DNA of 44,145 nucleotides from Bacillota bacterium (GCA_023415655.1 JAEZKD010000240.1:1-44145), one strand, 5' to 3'. Counted from the stretch's first letter, positions 15,009 through 24,148 are shown. A program made the numbers and translations. Notes: generated by a model not told the origin, from the letters alone.

Positions 15009-17237
15009 ATGGCAGAGCAGTTAGAAGGATATGTAGAGCGAATTGTATTTCGAAACAGTGAGAATGGATATACGGTTATGAGCCTCGTCAATGATGAAGA
15101 TGAAATTACTTGTGTAGGAACCTTTTCTTTTATTAATGAGGGAGAGTATCTATCACTGACAGGAACGTATACGGAACATCCAATGTATGGTGCTCAGTTT
15201 ACCGTCAGCGCATATGAGATGAAAGAACCAGAGGATTTGATGTCGATGGAACGTTATCTTGGTTCTGGAGCAATTAAAGGCATTGGAACTGCTTTGGCAG
15301 CAAGAATCGTTCGTAAATTTAAAGAGAATACATTTAAGATTATTGAGGATGAACCAGAACGCTTGTCGGAGGTAAAAGGCATCAGTGAAAAAATGTCACA
15401 AGAAATTTATCGACAGTTTTCAGAGAAGCGTGAGCTACGTAATGCAATGTTATTTTTGCAAAAGTATGGAATATCATTGAATTTGGCTGTAAAAATTTTT
15501 AATCAGTATGGTGAGCGAATGTATTCGATTATTCAGGAGAATCCTTATCGTTTGGCAGAGGATATTAGTGGTGTTGGATTTAAGATTGCTGACGAGATTG
15601 CTACAAGAGTAGGTATTCGTTCCGATTCAGACTACCGAGTTCGTGCAGGAATTCTATACACACTCCTTCAAGGCGCTAATAATGGGCATGTTTATCTTCC
15701 AAAATCAGTACTGATTAGTAAAACTTGCGAAGTTTTGGGAGTGGAATCAGAAGCAGTGGAACGACATCTGATGGGTCTTGCGATAGAGAAAAAGATTGTG
15801 ATGAAGGAAACGGCCTCAGAACCTCAGGTTTATAGCTCGATTTATTATTATACAGAGCTGAATACAGCTAGTATGCTATATGATCTGAATATTACCTATG
15901 ATATTATGGATACCCAAATTGAATCTAGATTAGCTCATATTGAAAAGGAATCTAAGATTGAGCTTGATGATAGACAGAGAAAGGCTGTATACGAAGCCGT
16001 TCGTCATGGATTACTGATTATTACAGGTGGACCTGGTACAGGGAAGACGACTACCATTAATACGATTATTCGCTTTTTTGAAGCAGAAGGTATGGAGATG
16101 CTTCTTGCAGCACCAACCGGACGTGCGGCAAAAAGAATGAAGGAAACTACTGGATATGAAGCAAGTACCATACATCGTTTGCTAGAGATTAGCAAAGGAG
16201 GCGATACCAACGATGGTCGTATGATGTTTGAGCGAAATGAGTCGAATCCTTTAGAAACAGATGTAATTATCGTAGATGAGATGTCAATGGTTGATATCTC
16301 TTTGATGCATGCCTTATTAAAGGCAATTCCAGTCGGTACGCGTGTTATTTTGGTGGGTGACGTTAATCAGTTACCAAGTGTTGGACCTGGTAATGTGTTA
16401 CGTGATATTATTCATTCCAAAGTATTTCCAGTGGTTATGTTAACGAAGATCTTCCGTCAAGCTTCAGAAAGTGATATTATTGTCAACGCTCATAAAATCA
16501 ATTCAGGTGAGCATATCGTCTTAGATAATAAGAGCAAGGACTTTTTTTTACTTAAACGAGATGATGTGAATGTAATTACAAATGTTATCATACAGCTGGT
16601 TCGTGATAAGATGCCTAAGTATGTCAATGCATCTATTTACGATGTTCAGGTATTGACTCCAATGAGAAAGGGAGAGCTTGGTGTTGAGCGATTGAATCAA
16701 GTTTTACAACAATATCTTAATCCACCAGATGAGAAAAAGAAGGAAAAAGAGTATATGGGCACGATTTTTCGAGAAGGCGATAAAATCATGCAGATAAAAA
16801 ATAACTATCAAATGAACTGGGAAATCAAGAGTCGTTACGGAATCACGATTGAGAGTGGTACTGGTGTATTCAATGGAGATACTGGAATTATTCGTGAGAT
16901 TAATCTATTTGCAGAACAGGTGACAGTAGAATTTGATGAAGGAAGAATGGTAGAATATTCATTTTCACAATTAGAGGAATTAGAGCTTGCTTATGCCGTT
17001 ACCATTCATAAATCACAAGGTAGTGAGTATCCAGCCGTAGTACTTCCGATATTAAGTGGACCAAGATTGTTATTCAATCGTAATCTTTTATATACCGCAG
17101 TTACAAGAGCCAAGCAGTGTGTAACGATTGTTGGAAGTGAGTATATGGTGCAGAATATGATAGATAATGTCAGCGAAATGAAAAGATATTCAGGGCTTTG
17201 TGATAGAATTATAGAAAGAAATACGTGCAACGAATAA
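15009..17237 (+). CDS. recD2: RecD2-type SF1B DNA helicase
   Basis: 742 residues, the length of the RecD2 group that works without RecBC. An N-terminal OB-like domain (LEGYVERIVFRNSENGYTVM) is followed by helix-hairpin-helix repeats (about 90-210). The motor then follows: Walker A ITGGPGTGKTT with K346, Walker B VIIVDEMSMVD, the VLTPMRKGELGVERLN block and the C-terminal VTIHKSQGSEYPAVV and LYTAVTRAKQ motifs. It unwinds DNA 5'-to-3' and is linked to repair and replication stress in other bacteria. The start is ATG 15009 behind GAGGGAGA. It stands between the rod unit and a nucleotidyltransferase with no obvious shared role. Confidence 0.93.
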   Translation: MAEQLEGYVERIVFRNSENGYTVMSLVNDEDEITCVGTFSFINEGEYLSLTGTYTEHPMYGAQFTVSAYEMKEPEDLMSMERYLGSGAIKGIGTALAARIVRKFKENTFKIIEDEPERLSEVKGISEKMSQEIYRQFSEKRELRNAMLFLQKYGISLNLAVKIFNQYGERMYSIIQENPYRLAEDISGVGFKIADEIATRVGIRSDSDYRVRAGILYTLLQGANNGHVYLPKSVLISKTCEVLGVESEAVERHLMGLAIEKKIVMKETASEPQVYSSIYYYTELNTASMLYDLNITYDIMDTQIESRLAHIEKESKIELDDRQRKAVYEAVRHGLLIITGGPGTGKTTTINTIIRFFEAEGMEMLLAAPTGRAAKRMKETTGYEASTIHRLLEISKGGDTNDGRMMFERNESNPLETDVIIVDEMSMVDISLMHALLKAIPVGTRVILVGDVNQLPSVGPGNVLRDIIHSKVFPVVMLTKIFRQASESDIIVNAHKINSGEHIVLDNKSKDFFLLKRDDVNVITNVIIQLVRDKMPKYVNASIYDVQVLTPMRKGELGVERLNQVLQQYLNPPDEKKKEKEYMGTIFREGDKIMQIKNNYQMNWEIKSRYGITIESGTGVFNGDTGIIREINLFAEQVTVEFDEGRMVEYSFSQLEELELAYAVTIHKSQGSEYPAVVLPILSGPRLLFNRNLLYTAVTRAKQCVTIVGSEYMVQNMIDNVSEMKRYSGLCDRIIERNTCNE

Positions 17238-17320
17238 ATATATGTTGTATAATCATCTATAGTAGCAAAAGAGAATCGCATTAGCGTAAACCATAATATT
17301 AAAATCAGGGGGTAATTTAA

Positions 17321-18235
17321 ATGAACAAAACAGCTTTGGTTATTATGGCTGCAGGGATTGGAAGTCGTTATGGTGGTGGAATCAAACAGTTAGAAAAGGT
17401 AGGTCCAAGTGGAGAGATCATCATGGATTATTCCATCTTTGATGCGATTGAAGCAGGATTTGATAAAGTCGTATTTATCATTCGTCATGATTTAGAAAAA
17501 GACTTTAAAGAAATCATTGGGAACCGCATTGAAAAACAAATCGAAGTTGAATATGTATACCAAGAGTTAGACAAATTACCAGCTGGATTTACAGCTCCAG
17601 CAGATCGTAAAAAGCCATGGGGTACAGGACAAGCAGTATTATGTTGCAAAGGGATTGTGAAGGAGCCTTTTGCAGTAATTAACGCAGATGACTATTATGG
17701 AAAAGAATCCTTTGTAAAGGTGAATGAATTCTTAAAGAAGGTGGATCTAACAAAGAATACGTATGCTATGGCTGGCTTTGTACTCGGGAATACATTAAGT
17801 GATAACGGTGTTGTGACTCGTGGTGTATGTCAAGTAGATGACGAAGGTTATCTAACGAATGTAGTAGAAACCTTTGGAATTGAAAAGAGTGGAGTGGCAG
17901 CTGCAGGGAAAGATGCTCAGGGAAATCCTGTAACAATTCCAATTGATAGCTCGGTATCTATGAATATGTGGGGATTTACTCCTAATTTCTTAGATGAGTT
18001 AGACACAGGTTTTATTCAGTTCTTAGAGAATCTAAATCCAGAAGACATCAAAGCTGAATATTTGCTTCCTGATGTTGTTGGCAAGATGGTTACAGCACAA
18101 AAGGCAACCGTAAAGGTGTTAAAGACGAATGATAAGTGGTTTGGCGTTACGTATCAGGAAGATAAGCAATCGGTTGTTGAATCGATTCAGGCATTGGTAG
18201 CAGAAGGCAAATACCCGAAGCAGTTATTCTCTTAA
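17321..18235 (+). CDS. Nucleotidyltransferase-family protein (NDP-sugar-synthase-like fold)
   Basis: 304 residues. The N-terminus has the pyrophosphorylase signature AAGIGSRYGGGIKQLEKVGPSGE, with the lysine of the G-rich loop. GTGQAVLCCKG and VINADDYYG follow, the latter carrying the metal-binding aspartates. These are the hallmarks of enzymes that join a nucleotide to a sugar phosphate or similar head group. The closest clostridial relatives are annotated only as nucleotidyltransferases, and I cannot name the substrate. The left-handed beta-helix acyltransferase domain of GlmU is absent. GGGGG precedes the ATG. comF follows within about 12 bases, so they may be co-transcribed. Confidence 0.78.
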   Translation: MNKTALVIMAAGIGSRYGGGIKQLEKVGPSGEIIMDYSIFDAIEAGFDKVVFIIRHDLEKDFKEIIGNRIEKQIEVEYVYQELDKLPAGFTAPADRKKPWGTGQAVLCCKGIVKEPFAVINADDYYGKESFVKVNEFLKKVDLTKNTYAMAGFVLGNTLSDNGVVTRGVCQVDDEGYLTNVVETFGIEKSGVAAAGKDAQGNPVTIPIDSSVSMNMWGFTPNFLDELDTGFIQFLENLNPEDIKAEYLLPDVVGKMVTAQKATVKVLKTNDKWFGVTYQEDKQSVVESIQALVAEGKYPKQLFS

Positions 18236-18247
18236 TTAAAAGTGGGT

Positions 18248-18973
18248 ATGGCAGAGCTGGTTAATATGATAATGGATATTTTCTTTCCAAGAAGGTGTCC
18301 ATTATGCAATGAAATAGTCATACCAAAAGATAAAAAGGCATGTATCTCTTGTGTTGAAAATCTTCCATTCATTCAGGAACCAAGATGTAAGCGATGCAGT
18401 AAACCAGTTGTAGTCCAAGAACAGGAATATTGTTATGATTGTGAAAAGTCAGTTCATCATTACGAAAAAGGATATGGAGTTTTTTTGTATGAAGGAACGA
18501 TTAAGAAATCACTTATGGATTACAAATTTCGTGGAATGAAGCAGTATGCCTCTTTTTATACGGAACAAATAATAAAGGATATTGGAGAAAAATTACGTAG
18601 GTTAAACTGTGATTTATTAATTCCTGTTCCTCTTCATAAGAGAAAGAAACGAATCAGGGGATTTAATCAAGCACAGCTATTAGCGAAGGGGTTGGAACAA
18701 TATCTGAATATACCCGTTGTGGAGAACGTATTAGTGCGCACAAAATACACGACTCCACAGAAAAAACTGAATGATAAGGAAAGGTTGCATAACCTTATCG
18801 AAGCATTTGCTGTATCCAAGGATAATGTAAGTCAGATTATAGATAATAAAATTCTAATCGTTGACGATATATATACTACAGGGAGTACAATTGAAGCTTG
18901 TTCGAATGTGCTATTAAAAGCAGGAGCGAGAAGCATCTATTTTGTTACAGTATGCATAGGAAATGGTTTTTAA
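18248..18973 (+). CDS. comF: ComF-family phosphoribosyltransferase-like protein
   Basis: About 241 residues from ATG 18248; GTG 18242 is an alternative and neither has a strong ribosome site. An N-terminal zinc-binding part holds paired cysteines (CPLCNEIV, CISC, CKRCSK, CYDC). A phosphoribosyltransferase domain follows with the PRPP loop ILIVDDIYTTGSTIEAC and the basic motif KRKKRIRGFNQAQLLAKGL. ComF proteins support uptake of transforming DNA in competent bacteria but also occur in species not known to be competent. As in B. subtilis, a yvyF gene follows, 11 bases on. Confidence 0.87.
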   Translation: MAELVNMIMDIFFPRRCPLCNEIVIPKDKKACISCVENLPFIQEPRCKRCSKPVVVQEQEYCYDCEKSVHHYEKGYGVFLYEGTIKKSLMDYKFRGMKQYASFYTEQIIKDIGEKLRRLNCDLLIPVPLHKRKKRIRGFNQAQLLAKGLEQYLNIPVVENVLVRTKYTTPQKKLNDKERLHNLIEAFAVSKDNVSQIIDNKILIVDDIYTTGSTIEACSNVLLKAGARSIYFVTVCIGNGF

Positions 18974-18984
18974 GGAGGTACGCT

Positions 18985-19392
18985 ATGGACGTTAGAAATT
19001 GTAGAAGTTGTGGTAGGCTATTTAACTATATTGGGGGATCACCACTTTGCCCATCATGTGCTAGAGAACTAGATGAGAAGTTTCAGGTTGTAAAACAGTA
19101 TATCTATGATAATCCATCTGCTTCCATACAACAGGTATCAGAGGATAATGAGGTTTCGATACAACAAATTAAGAAATGGATTCGTGAAGAACGGTTATGT
19201 TTTTCTAAGGATTCAGTGGTAGGAATTGAGTGTGAAAACTGTGGGACGATGATAAAGACGGGCAGGTTTTGTCTATTATGTAAGGATAAACTTGCCAATA
19301 CTTTGAATAGTGTTTATCAAAATCGTCAACCACAAACTCAACGTGATCCAAGGGACAGCGCAAGAATGCGTTTTTTGGATACTAATTTATAG
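18985..19392 (+). CDS. yvyF: YvyF-like flagellar-operon protein, zinc-ribbon type
   Basis: 135 residues from ATG 18985, directly behind TAAGGAGG; the frame extending back into comF is rejected. The N-terminus has CRSCGRLFNYIGG then CPSCARELDEKF, and a second cysteine set, CENCGTMIKTGRFCLLCKDKL, lies near the C-terminus, suggesting two small zinc sites. A helix-turn-helix-like middle part (PSASIQQVSEDNEVSIQQIKKWI) lies between them. The family (TIGR03826) is found beside flagellar genes in Firmicutes; its role is unproven, with a regulatory or secretion-related function suggested. Here it follows comF and ends at a terminator, without flgM next to it. Confidence 0.8.
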   Translation: MDVRNCRSCGRLFNYIGGSPLCPSCARELDEKFQVVKQYIYDNPSASIQQVSEDNEVSIQQIKKWIREERLCFSKDSVVGIECENCGTMIKTGRFCLLCKDKLANTLNSVYQNRQPQTQRDPRDSARMRFLDTNL

Positions 19393-19423
19393 AAGATAAC
19401 AATGTAAGAGAGATTATGATCAT

Positions 19424-19479
19424 GAAAAAGGTCGAGAGAAAGAACGGATGAATATCCGAACTTTCTTTCGACCTTTTTC
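19424..19479. terminator. Bidirectional terminator between yvyF and cvfB
   Basis: Arms of 25 bases (19424-19448 and 19455-19479) pair with few mismatches. There is an A-run on the left and a T-run on the right, so it can stop transcription from both converging genes. Confidence 0.85.
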
Positions 19480-19530
19480 AAAGTATAAAAAATACAATTT
19501 TTGATTATTTGAGAATGTAATCTTTTGTAG

Positions 19531-20373
19531 TTATTTGATACGAATCCCATCTGTATCAATTGTAATTTTCCCATCTTTCATCAAATGACCAATGGCACGT
19601 TTGAATGCATTCTTGGATAAGCGGAATTCTTTTTTGAGAACCTCTGGATCTGATTTATCATGGAATGGGAGAAATCCGTTATTGGCAAGTAGTTTCTGAA
19701 AAACCTGTTCCGCATCTATATCAAGTTGTAGATAAGTTTTTTCACGAAGACTTAGATCTAGTTTGCCATCTGCTTGAACTAAAGTAACACGGGCTTGTAC
19801 TATTTGACCTGGGATTAGTGGTGCATGTAATTCTTTGTTTGGTATCATTGCAGAATATCGATTATCAACTGCAACAAAAGCTCCAAAGGCCGGAATGATT
19901 TCATACACAATACCTGTTACTTTATCATCTTTTTGATAGTCAGAATCCGTTGAGAGCTTTTCATAGATTTTCATAGTGGCGCAAAGACGCTTGGACTTAT
20001 CAATGTATAAGCTAACTAGTACCTGATCGCCTTGTGTTAATTCTCTTGTTTGTTCTTTGAATGGTAGGAATAAATCCTTAGCGATTCCCCAGTCAAGGAA
20101 AGCACCAATATCAGTCACTTCTTTGACTTTTAGTACATTTAATTCCCCTAATTGTAGTGTTGGTTCTATACAGGTTGCAATGGGACGATCTTCGGAATCC
20201 TTGTAAACAAAAACTTCAATTTTATCTCCGATTTTTGTATGTTCTGGAACCTGGCTTTTTGGCAATAATATGGTTTCATCTTTTTTGGCTTCGTCGCTTG
20301 GGTCATAGAGGTATACACCAAATTCCGTTGTTTTAATAACCTCTAACGTTTGTTTTTTTCCTAATTGAATCAT
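19531..20373 (-). CDS. cvfB: CvfB/YitL-type S1-domain RNA-binding protein
   Basis: 280 residues. The protein reads as consecutive S1-like beta-barrel units: IQLGKKQTLEVIKTTEFGVY, LNVLKVKEVTDIGAFLDWG (about 75-95) and KVTGIVYEIIPAFGAFVAVD. A winged-helix end follows, with FRLSKNAFKRAIGHLMKDGKI. This matches the CvfB architecture. CvfB binds RNA and influences virulence gene expression in Staphylococcus; the general cellular role is unclear. AAAGGAT precedes the ATG. It is 39 bases after the thioesterase gene on the same strand and may be co-transcribed with it. Confidence 0.85.
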   Translation of the reverse strand: MIQLGKKQTLEVIKTTEFGVYLYDPSDEAKKDETILLPKSQVPEHTKIGDKIEVFVYKDSEDRPIATCIEPTLQLGELNVLKVKEVTDIGAFLDWGIAKDLFLPFKEQTRELTQGDQVLVSLYIDKSKRLCATMKIYEKLSTDSDYQKDDKVTGIVYEIIPAFGAFVAVDNRYSAMIPNKELHAPLIPGQIVQARVTLVQADGKLDLSLREKTYLQLDIDAEQVFQKLLANNGFLPFHDKSDPEVLKKEFRLSKNAFKRAIGHLMKDGKITIDTDGIRIK

Positions 20374-20412
20374 TGATAATCCTTTCTTATTCTTATGGAT
20401 GGTTTTTTATCG

Positions 20413-21117
20413 CTACTTATAAAATTGAACGATAGCATAAGGTTTTTCTTCTTTATTTGCTAGTAAAATCGTTGTCTTGTCTTGTTCAATATGAAGCAGA
20501 GGATAAATCATATCTCCAAGAAGTGCTGGTCTTTTATATTCTGCACATACTTCTCGTACCGTAAAATCATTCGGAAGAAGGTCATGTGCAAAACGTATAT
20601 ATTCTCCATTATTCACATGTTCAAACATATCCAAAGAGGAGACTTGTACTGAAAATGGTTCTACTTTGGTAAAGGTAGAAGGAATTAGAAGCTTTCGATT
20701 GGCGTATTCCATTGGATATGGAGGCTCTATGGTATAGGCCTTCTTATCTTCCTCTTGTATTTTTGTAGGATGCTGTGTTTTGGTATCAATCAAAGCCCAG
20801 ATGGAATTCGCATAAGCGATGGTATTCTTTTGCTCATCCTGCATCATAAAATTTCGATAGCCATACATACTTATGAATTCATAAGGCCATGTGCTAATTG
20901 TAATTTTCTCATTTACCTTAGGATATCGAGTAATAATTAATTGCCACGAGCACATCAACCATGCCCGGTTCGTTTGATTTAAAAAGTCCATACCTGCATG
21001 AACTGCTTCCGAATGAAAATTACTGCAATCTTGAAAATAGTTGATAATGGTTGAGGGTGTTAGTTGTTTTTTATGATCTGTTTCACTATATCGAACCACA
21101 CTATCAAAACTAAACAT
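20413..21117 (-). CDS. Acyl-ACP thioesterase family protein (tandem hot-dog fold)
   Basis: 234 residues from ATG 21117; a longer frame from 21135 is rejected because GGAGG lies between the two ATGs. The N-terminal half has RYSETDHKKQLTPSTIINYFQDC and WLMCSWQLIITRYPKVNEKITISTWPYEF, the first hot-dog unit. The second half includes VQVSSLDMFEHVNNGEYIRFAHDLL, where the asparagine and nearby histidine match the catalytic region of plant and bacterial FatA-like enzymes. These release free fatty acids from acyl carrier protein. In clostridia the physiological role is uncertain, perhaps adjusting lipid composition. Confidence 0.85.
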   Translation of the reverse strand: MFSFDSVVRYSETDHKKQLTPSTIINYFQDCSNFHSEAVHAGMDFLNQTNRAWLMCSWQLIITRYPKVNEKITISTWPYEFISMYGYRNFMMQDEQKNTIAYANSIWALIDTKTQHPTKIQEEDKKAYTIEPPYPMEYANRKLLIPSTFTKVEPFSVQVSSLDMFEHVNNGEYIRFAHDLLPNDFTVREVCAEYKRPALLGDMIYPLLHIEQDKTTILLANKEEKPYAIVQFYK

Positions 21118-21303
21118 AGCTTTTCCTCCGTACATAATAGCATTGTTTTTATTATATCATGTTTTTGAATAAATAAAAATGAAAATATACATAACAGAGG
21201 AAAGTAGATTAGTAGTTGAATTATGAACCTATGTGAATTACAATAAACACAATCGATGTTAGAAATCGTATCAAAAACATAGACTAGGAAAGGAGGAATA
21301 GTT

Positions 21304-22224
21304 ATGAGAAGATATCGGGAAAATAACTGGGTATTTCTAATTACCATCATAACTGTAATGTTTGCAGGCTTTATACCGTTTGGAGCATATGTCCGTAACT
21401 TCGGTTTGTTACTAGTAATATCCCAACTAATCATTGCATTGCCTTCAATAATCTATTTGTATGTAACGAGACAGAATGTTAGAGAAAAGATTGGATTTCG
21501 GAAGGTCTCATTGGTTAATATATTATTGTTAGCTTTATTTGCATATTGTCTCTCGCCAGTTATGACCTTTATTAATGCCCTTTCAAGACTTTTTGTAAAA
21601 GATGTTATAACCAATACAATGGCTAGTGTTGCGCAGGAGAATTCCTTTCTTGTCTCGCTTTTTTTCATTGCAGTGATTCCAGCTGTCTTTGAAGAAGGGG
21701 TCTATCGAGGAATCTTTTATCAGGAATATCGAAAAGTAAATCCTTTGAAGGCAATTTTATTAAGTGCGTTACTTTTTGGATTAATGCATGGCAACCTGAA
21801 TCAGTTTTCTTATGCCTTCTGTATGGGACTTATTTTTGCTCTTGTAATTGAGGCAACAGATTCCATTCTTTCTGCGATGGTGATACATTTCTTAATCAAT
21901 GGTTTTTCTGTGGTATTGCTTTATGTACTTCCGTTGCTAAGTGAGAATTATGAACAGCTATTAAGTAGTGCAGATGAAACACTTACTATGGATATTAGTT
22001 ACGTTTTAATCACTTATGGAATTCGTGCTCTCATTTTTGGTGTCGTTGGATTTTTTATATTAAAACGAATTGCTCAAAATTGTAATCGCTGGGAGTATAT
22101 GAAGCAGTTATTCACTAGAAAGAAGGCAGAAGGTAAAGTTAGCAAGGAGAGTTTAGTAACAACTCCACTCATTATTGCAATTGGTATCTGTATCGTAAAT
22201 ATCATCGCACAGGAGTTTTTGTAA
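21304..22224 (+). CDS. CPBP-family intramembrane metalloprotease (Rce1/ABI-like)
   Basis: 306 residues with about eight hydrophobic segments. Motif 1 is FEEGVYRG (E130, E131, R135), motif 2 is MHGNLNQF (H162) and motif 3 is IHFLINGF (H195, N199). These are the metal and catalytic residues of CPBP glutamic-type intramembrane proteases. Bacterial members include bacteriocin self-immunity and protein-maturation enzymes; the substrate here is unknown. AAAGGAGG precedes the ATG. No bacteriocin-like peptide gene is seen nearby. The last membrane segment is at the extreme C-terminus after a lysine-rich loop. Confidence 0.88.
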   Translation: MRRYRENNWVFLITIITVMFAGFIPFGAYVRNFGLLLVISQLIIALPSIIYLYVTRQNVREKIGFRKVSLVNILLLALFAYCLSPVMTFINALSRLFVKDVITNTMASVAQENSFLVSLFFIAVIPAVFEEGVYRGIFYQEYRKVNPLKAILLSALLFGLMHGNLNQFSYAFCMGLIFALVIEATDSILSAMVIHFLINGFSVVLLYVLPLLSENYEQLLSSADETLTMDISYVLITYGIRALIFGVVGFFILKRIAQNCNRWEYMKQLFTRKKAEGKVSKESLVTTPLIIAIGICIVNIIAQEFL

Positions 22225-22241
22225 GGTTGTGGGAACAAGAT

Positions 22242-22285
22242 AACATGTATCTGGGGCTATGCTTTGATAGCCCCAGATACATGTT
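22242..22285. terminator. Perfect 19-bp inverted repeat between convergent CPBP gene and YjfB-type gene
   Basis: Left arm 22242-22260 and right arm 22267-22285 are perfect complements around a 6-base loop. No proper T-run follows on either strand. Placed between converging genes it most likely ends transcription, but it lacks the usual U-tail. Confidence 0.6.
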
Positions 22286-22296
22286 ATAATACTTCA

Positions 22297-22473
22297 CTAA
22301 ATCTGAATATCAATTGCTTGACCTAGGTGTGGTTGAACAGATTGTTCCATCATCTTAATCATACCCTCACTGGCTTGTTCAAGCATATCCATATTCATTG
22401 ATAGTACCGCAGTATTCACCTGTGTCATTAAATTAGCTTGACTTGTAGCCATTGATAATGCTGCAATGTCCAT
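22297..22473 (-). CDS. Small YjfB-family putative motility protein
   Basis: 58 residues from ATG 22473, preceded by AAAGGTGGTG. It starts MDIAALSMATSQANLMTQV, with the methionine-rich helix VLSMNMDMLEQASEGMIKMM. This fits the YjfB (PF14070) putative motility family, small proteins common in flagellated Firmicutes with no proven function. A longer frame extends upstream to 22638 but lacks a ribosome site. The gene is alone, divergent from trxB, although other motility genes are found elsewhere in the window. Confidence 0.75.
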   Translation of the reverse strand: MDIAALSMATSQANLMTQVNTAVLSMNMDMLEQASEGMIKMMEQSVQPHLGQAIDIQI

Positions 22474-22629
22474 GAATTCACCACCTTTACTTCTTATACC
22501 ATGTAGTATGCTATAAATTAGTATGGAAACACTATTAAGGATAACTTCCTTGCATAGGATACAGGTAATATAAGTATCGGTGAATAGGAATAAAAAATGA
22601 AGTGAAGATTGAATTAGGAGGAAAATAAA

Positions 22630-23556
22630 ATGGATCAAAAGTTATATGATGTAGTAATTGTTGGGTCAGGCCCGGCAGGATTGACAGCAGCTATATATGC
22701 TGCTCGTGCAGAATTATCCACACTTGTGATTGAAAAAGAACCTATGAGCGGTGGGCAGATTATCAATACCTATGAAGTTGATAATTATCCAGGGTTACCT
22801 GGCTTATCTGGCTTTGATATGAGTGTCAAATTCCGTGAACACTGCGATAAGTTAGGGGTTGAACATAAGAATGGCGAGGTTTCTAAGATGTCCTTAACAG
22901 GAAAAGTCAAGGAAATTGTACTTACAAGTGGTGAGATGATTCAATCCAAAACGGTAATATTAGCGATGGGTGCAAAATACCGCAAACTTGGTGCACCAGG
23001 GGAGGAAAAATTCTCAGGTATGGGAGTTTCCTATTGTGCAACTTGTGATGGTGCATTTTTCAGAAATCGTGAAACTGCTGTGATTGGTGGTGGAGATGTA
23101 GCAGTAGAAGATGCAATCTTTTTAGCAAGAGGCTGTAAAAAGGTTTATGTGATTCATCGAAGAGATGAATTCCGTGCAGCGAAAACCTTAAGTAGTAGTT
23201 TGATGAAGCTTGATAATGTCGAAATTGTATGGAATCACGTTGTTACTGAAATTCAAGGAGAAGATATGGTGACGGGTATTGTGATTGAAGATGTGAACAC
23301 CAAAGAGCAAAAGACAATTTCACTCAATGGTGTATTCATAGCGGTAGGAACAATACCAAATACAGAAATCGTTCCAGAAGAGTTAGAACTTGATAAAGGA
23401 GGCTATATCATTGCAGATGAAACCTGCAAGACCAATATTCCTGGCGTCTTTGCAGCCGGTGATGTGCGTACAAAGCAGCTTCGCCAGATTATAACAGCTG
23501 CATCGGATGGAGCAAATGCCATTACTAGCGTGGAACACTATCTAGTGCAAGAATAA
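22630..23556 (+). CDS. trxB: NADPH-dependent thioredoxin reductase
   Basis: 308 residues. The N-terminal FAD site is IVGSGPAGLTAAIYAAR and the redox-active pair is CATC (C136, C139). The NADPH site is AVIGGGDVAVEDAIFLARG with a following HRRDEFRA, whose arginines favour NADPH. The C-terminal FAD block is GVFAAGDVR. The enzyme keeps thioredoxin reduced for disulfide control and ribonucleotide reduction. AGGAGG precedes the ATG. No thioredoxin gene is next to it. Full length with every key residue. Confidence 0.95.
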   Translation: MDQKLYDVVIVGSGPAGLTAAIYAARAELSTLVIEKEPMSGGQIINTYEVDNYPGLPGLSGFDMSVKFREHCDKLGVEHKNGEVSKMSLTGKVKEIVLTSGEMIQSKTVILAMGAKYRKLGAPGEEKFSGMGVSYCATCDGAFFRNRETAVIGGGDVAVEDAIFLARGCKKVYVIHRRDEFRAAKTLSSSLMKLDNVEIVWNHVVTEIQGEDMVTGIVIEDVNTKEQKTISLNGVFIAVGTIPNTEIVPEELELDKGGYIIADETCKTNIPGVFAAGDVRTKQLRQIITAASDGANAITSVEHYLVQE

Positions 23557-23772
23557 TTAACTTACTTTTTTGTGACAAGATAAAAAGTAGACGCACGACA
23601 AAAGTCACACAATAATATCTGAAAATTGTCTTAAAATATAGAAAATAAAGAAAATGTTGGAAGAAGAAAATAGCTATTGACAATCCAAACTTTAGTGAAT
23701 ATGCACAAATGGATATAGAAAAATGGTAAAAAATGTATATTGAAAAATATGGTAAAATATGGAACTCAATAG

Positions 23773-23856
23773 TTATCCACAATTAAGAACGCAGATTTTA
23801 TTTCATTTCGGAGTTATACACTGAGTTATCCACATTATCCACAATTGTTTTCCACG
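23773..23856 (+). promoter_or_regulatory. Cluster of DnaA boxes in the trxB-hpf gap
   Basis: Three exact TTATCCACA boxes lie at 23773-23781, 23826-23834 and 23835-23843, the last two abutting. A near match TTTTCCACG lies at 23848-23856. All face the same way in a very AT-rich gap of about 660 bases without a gene. A one-mismatch reverse copy (TGTGAATAA) is at 24121-24129. The cluster may control hpf or titrate DnaA; an origin is possible, but no dnaA/dnaN is present. Confidence 0.65.
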
Positions 23857-24119
23857 GTGTGAATGACTATTTTTCGTGTCAAGAACGAATGTGTGTTTTG
23901 TATGGTATGTAAAAATGAACAATCCGACGTCTTTTTTGAAGATATATACTTGACAAGGTTATTGTCGGATAAAAGCACATGATTTTTCAAAATATGTTAG
24001 AAAATTGTCGAAAAGAATAAATAGAGAAAGTAATTTAGAAAATGTTGTAAATTACAATTTGTTTCTATGACAGCATCTGACAATGTTACTTCGAATACGA
24101 AGAATCAATTTAGAAAAGC

Positions 24120-24148
24120 TTGTGAATAAAACTCGAATGTGGTATAAT
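24120..24148 (+). promoter_or_regulatory. Probable hpf promoter
   Basis: TTGTGA (24120-24125), a 17-base spacer and TATAAT (24143-24148), about 75 bases before the hpf start. The -35 box is weak. It overlaps the degenerate DnaA box at 24121-24129, so DnaA could affect it. Confidence 0.55.
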
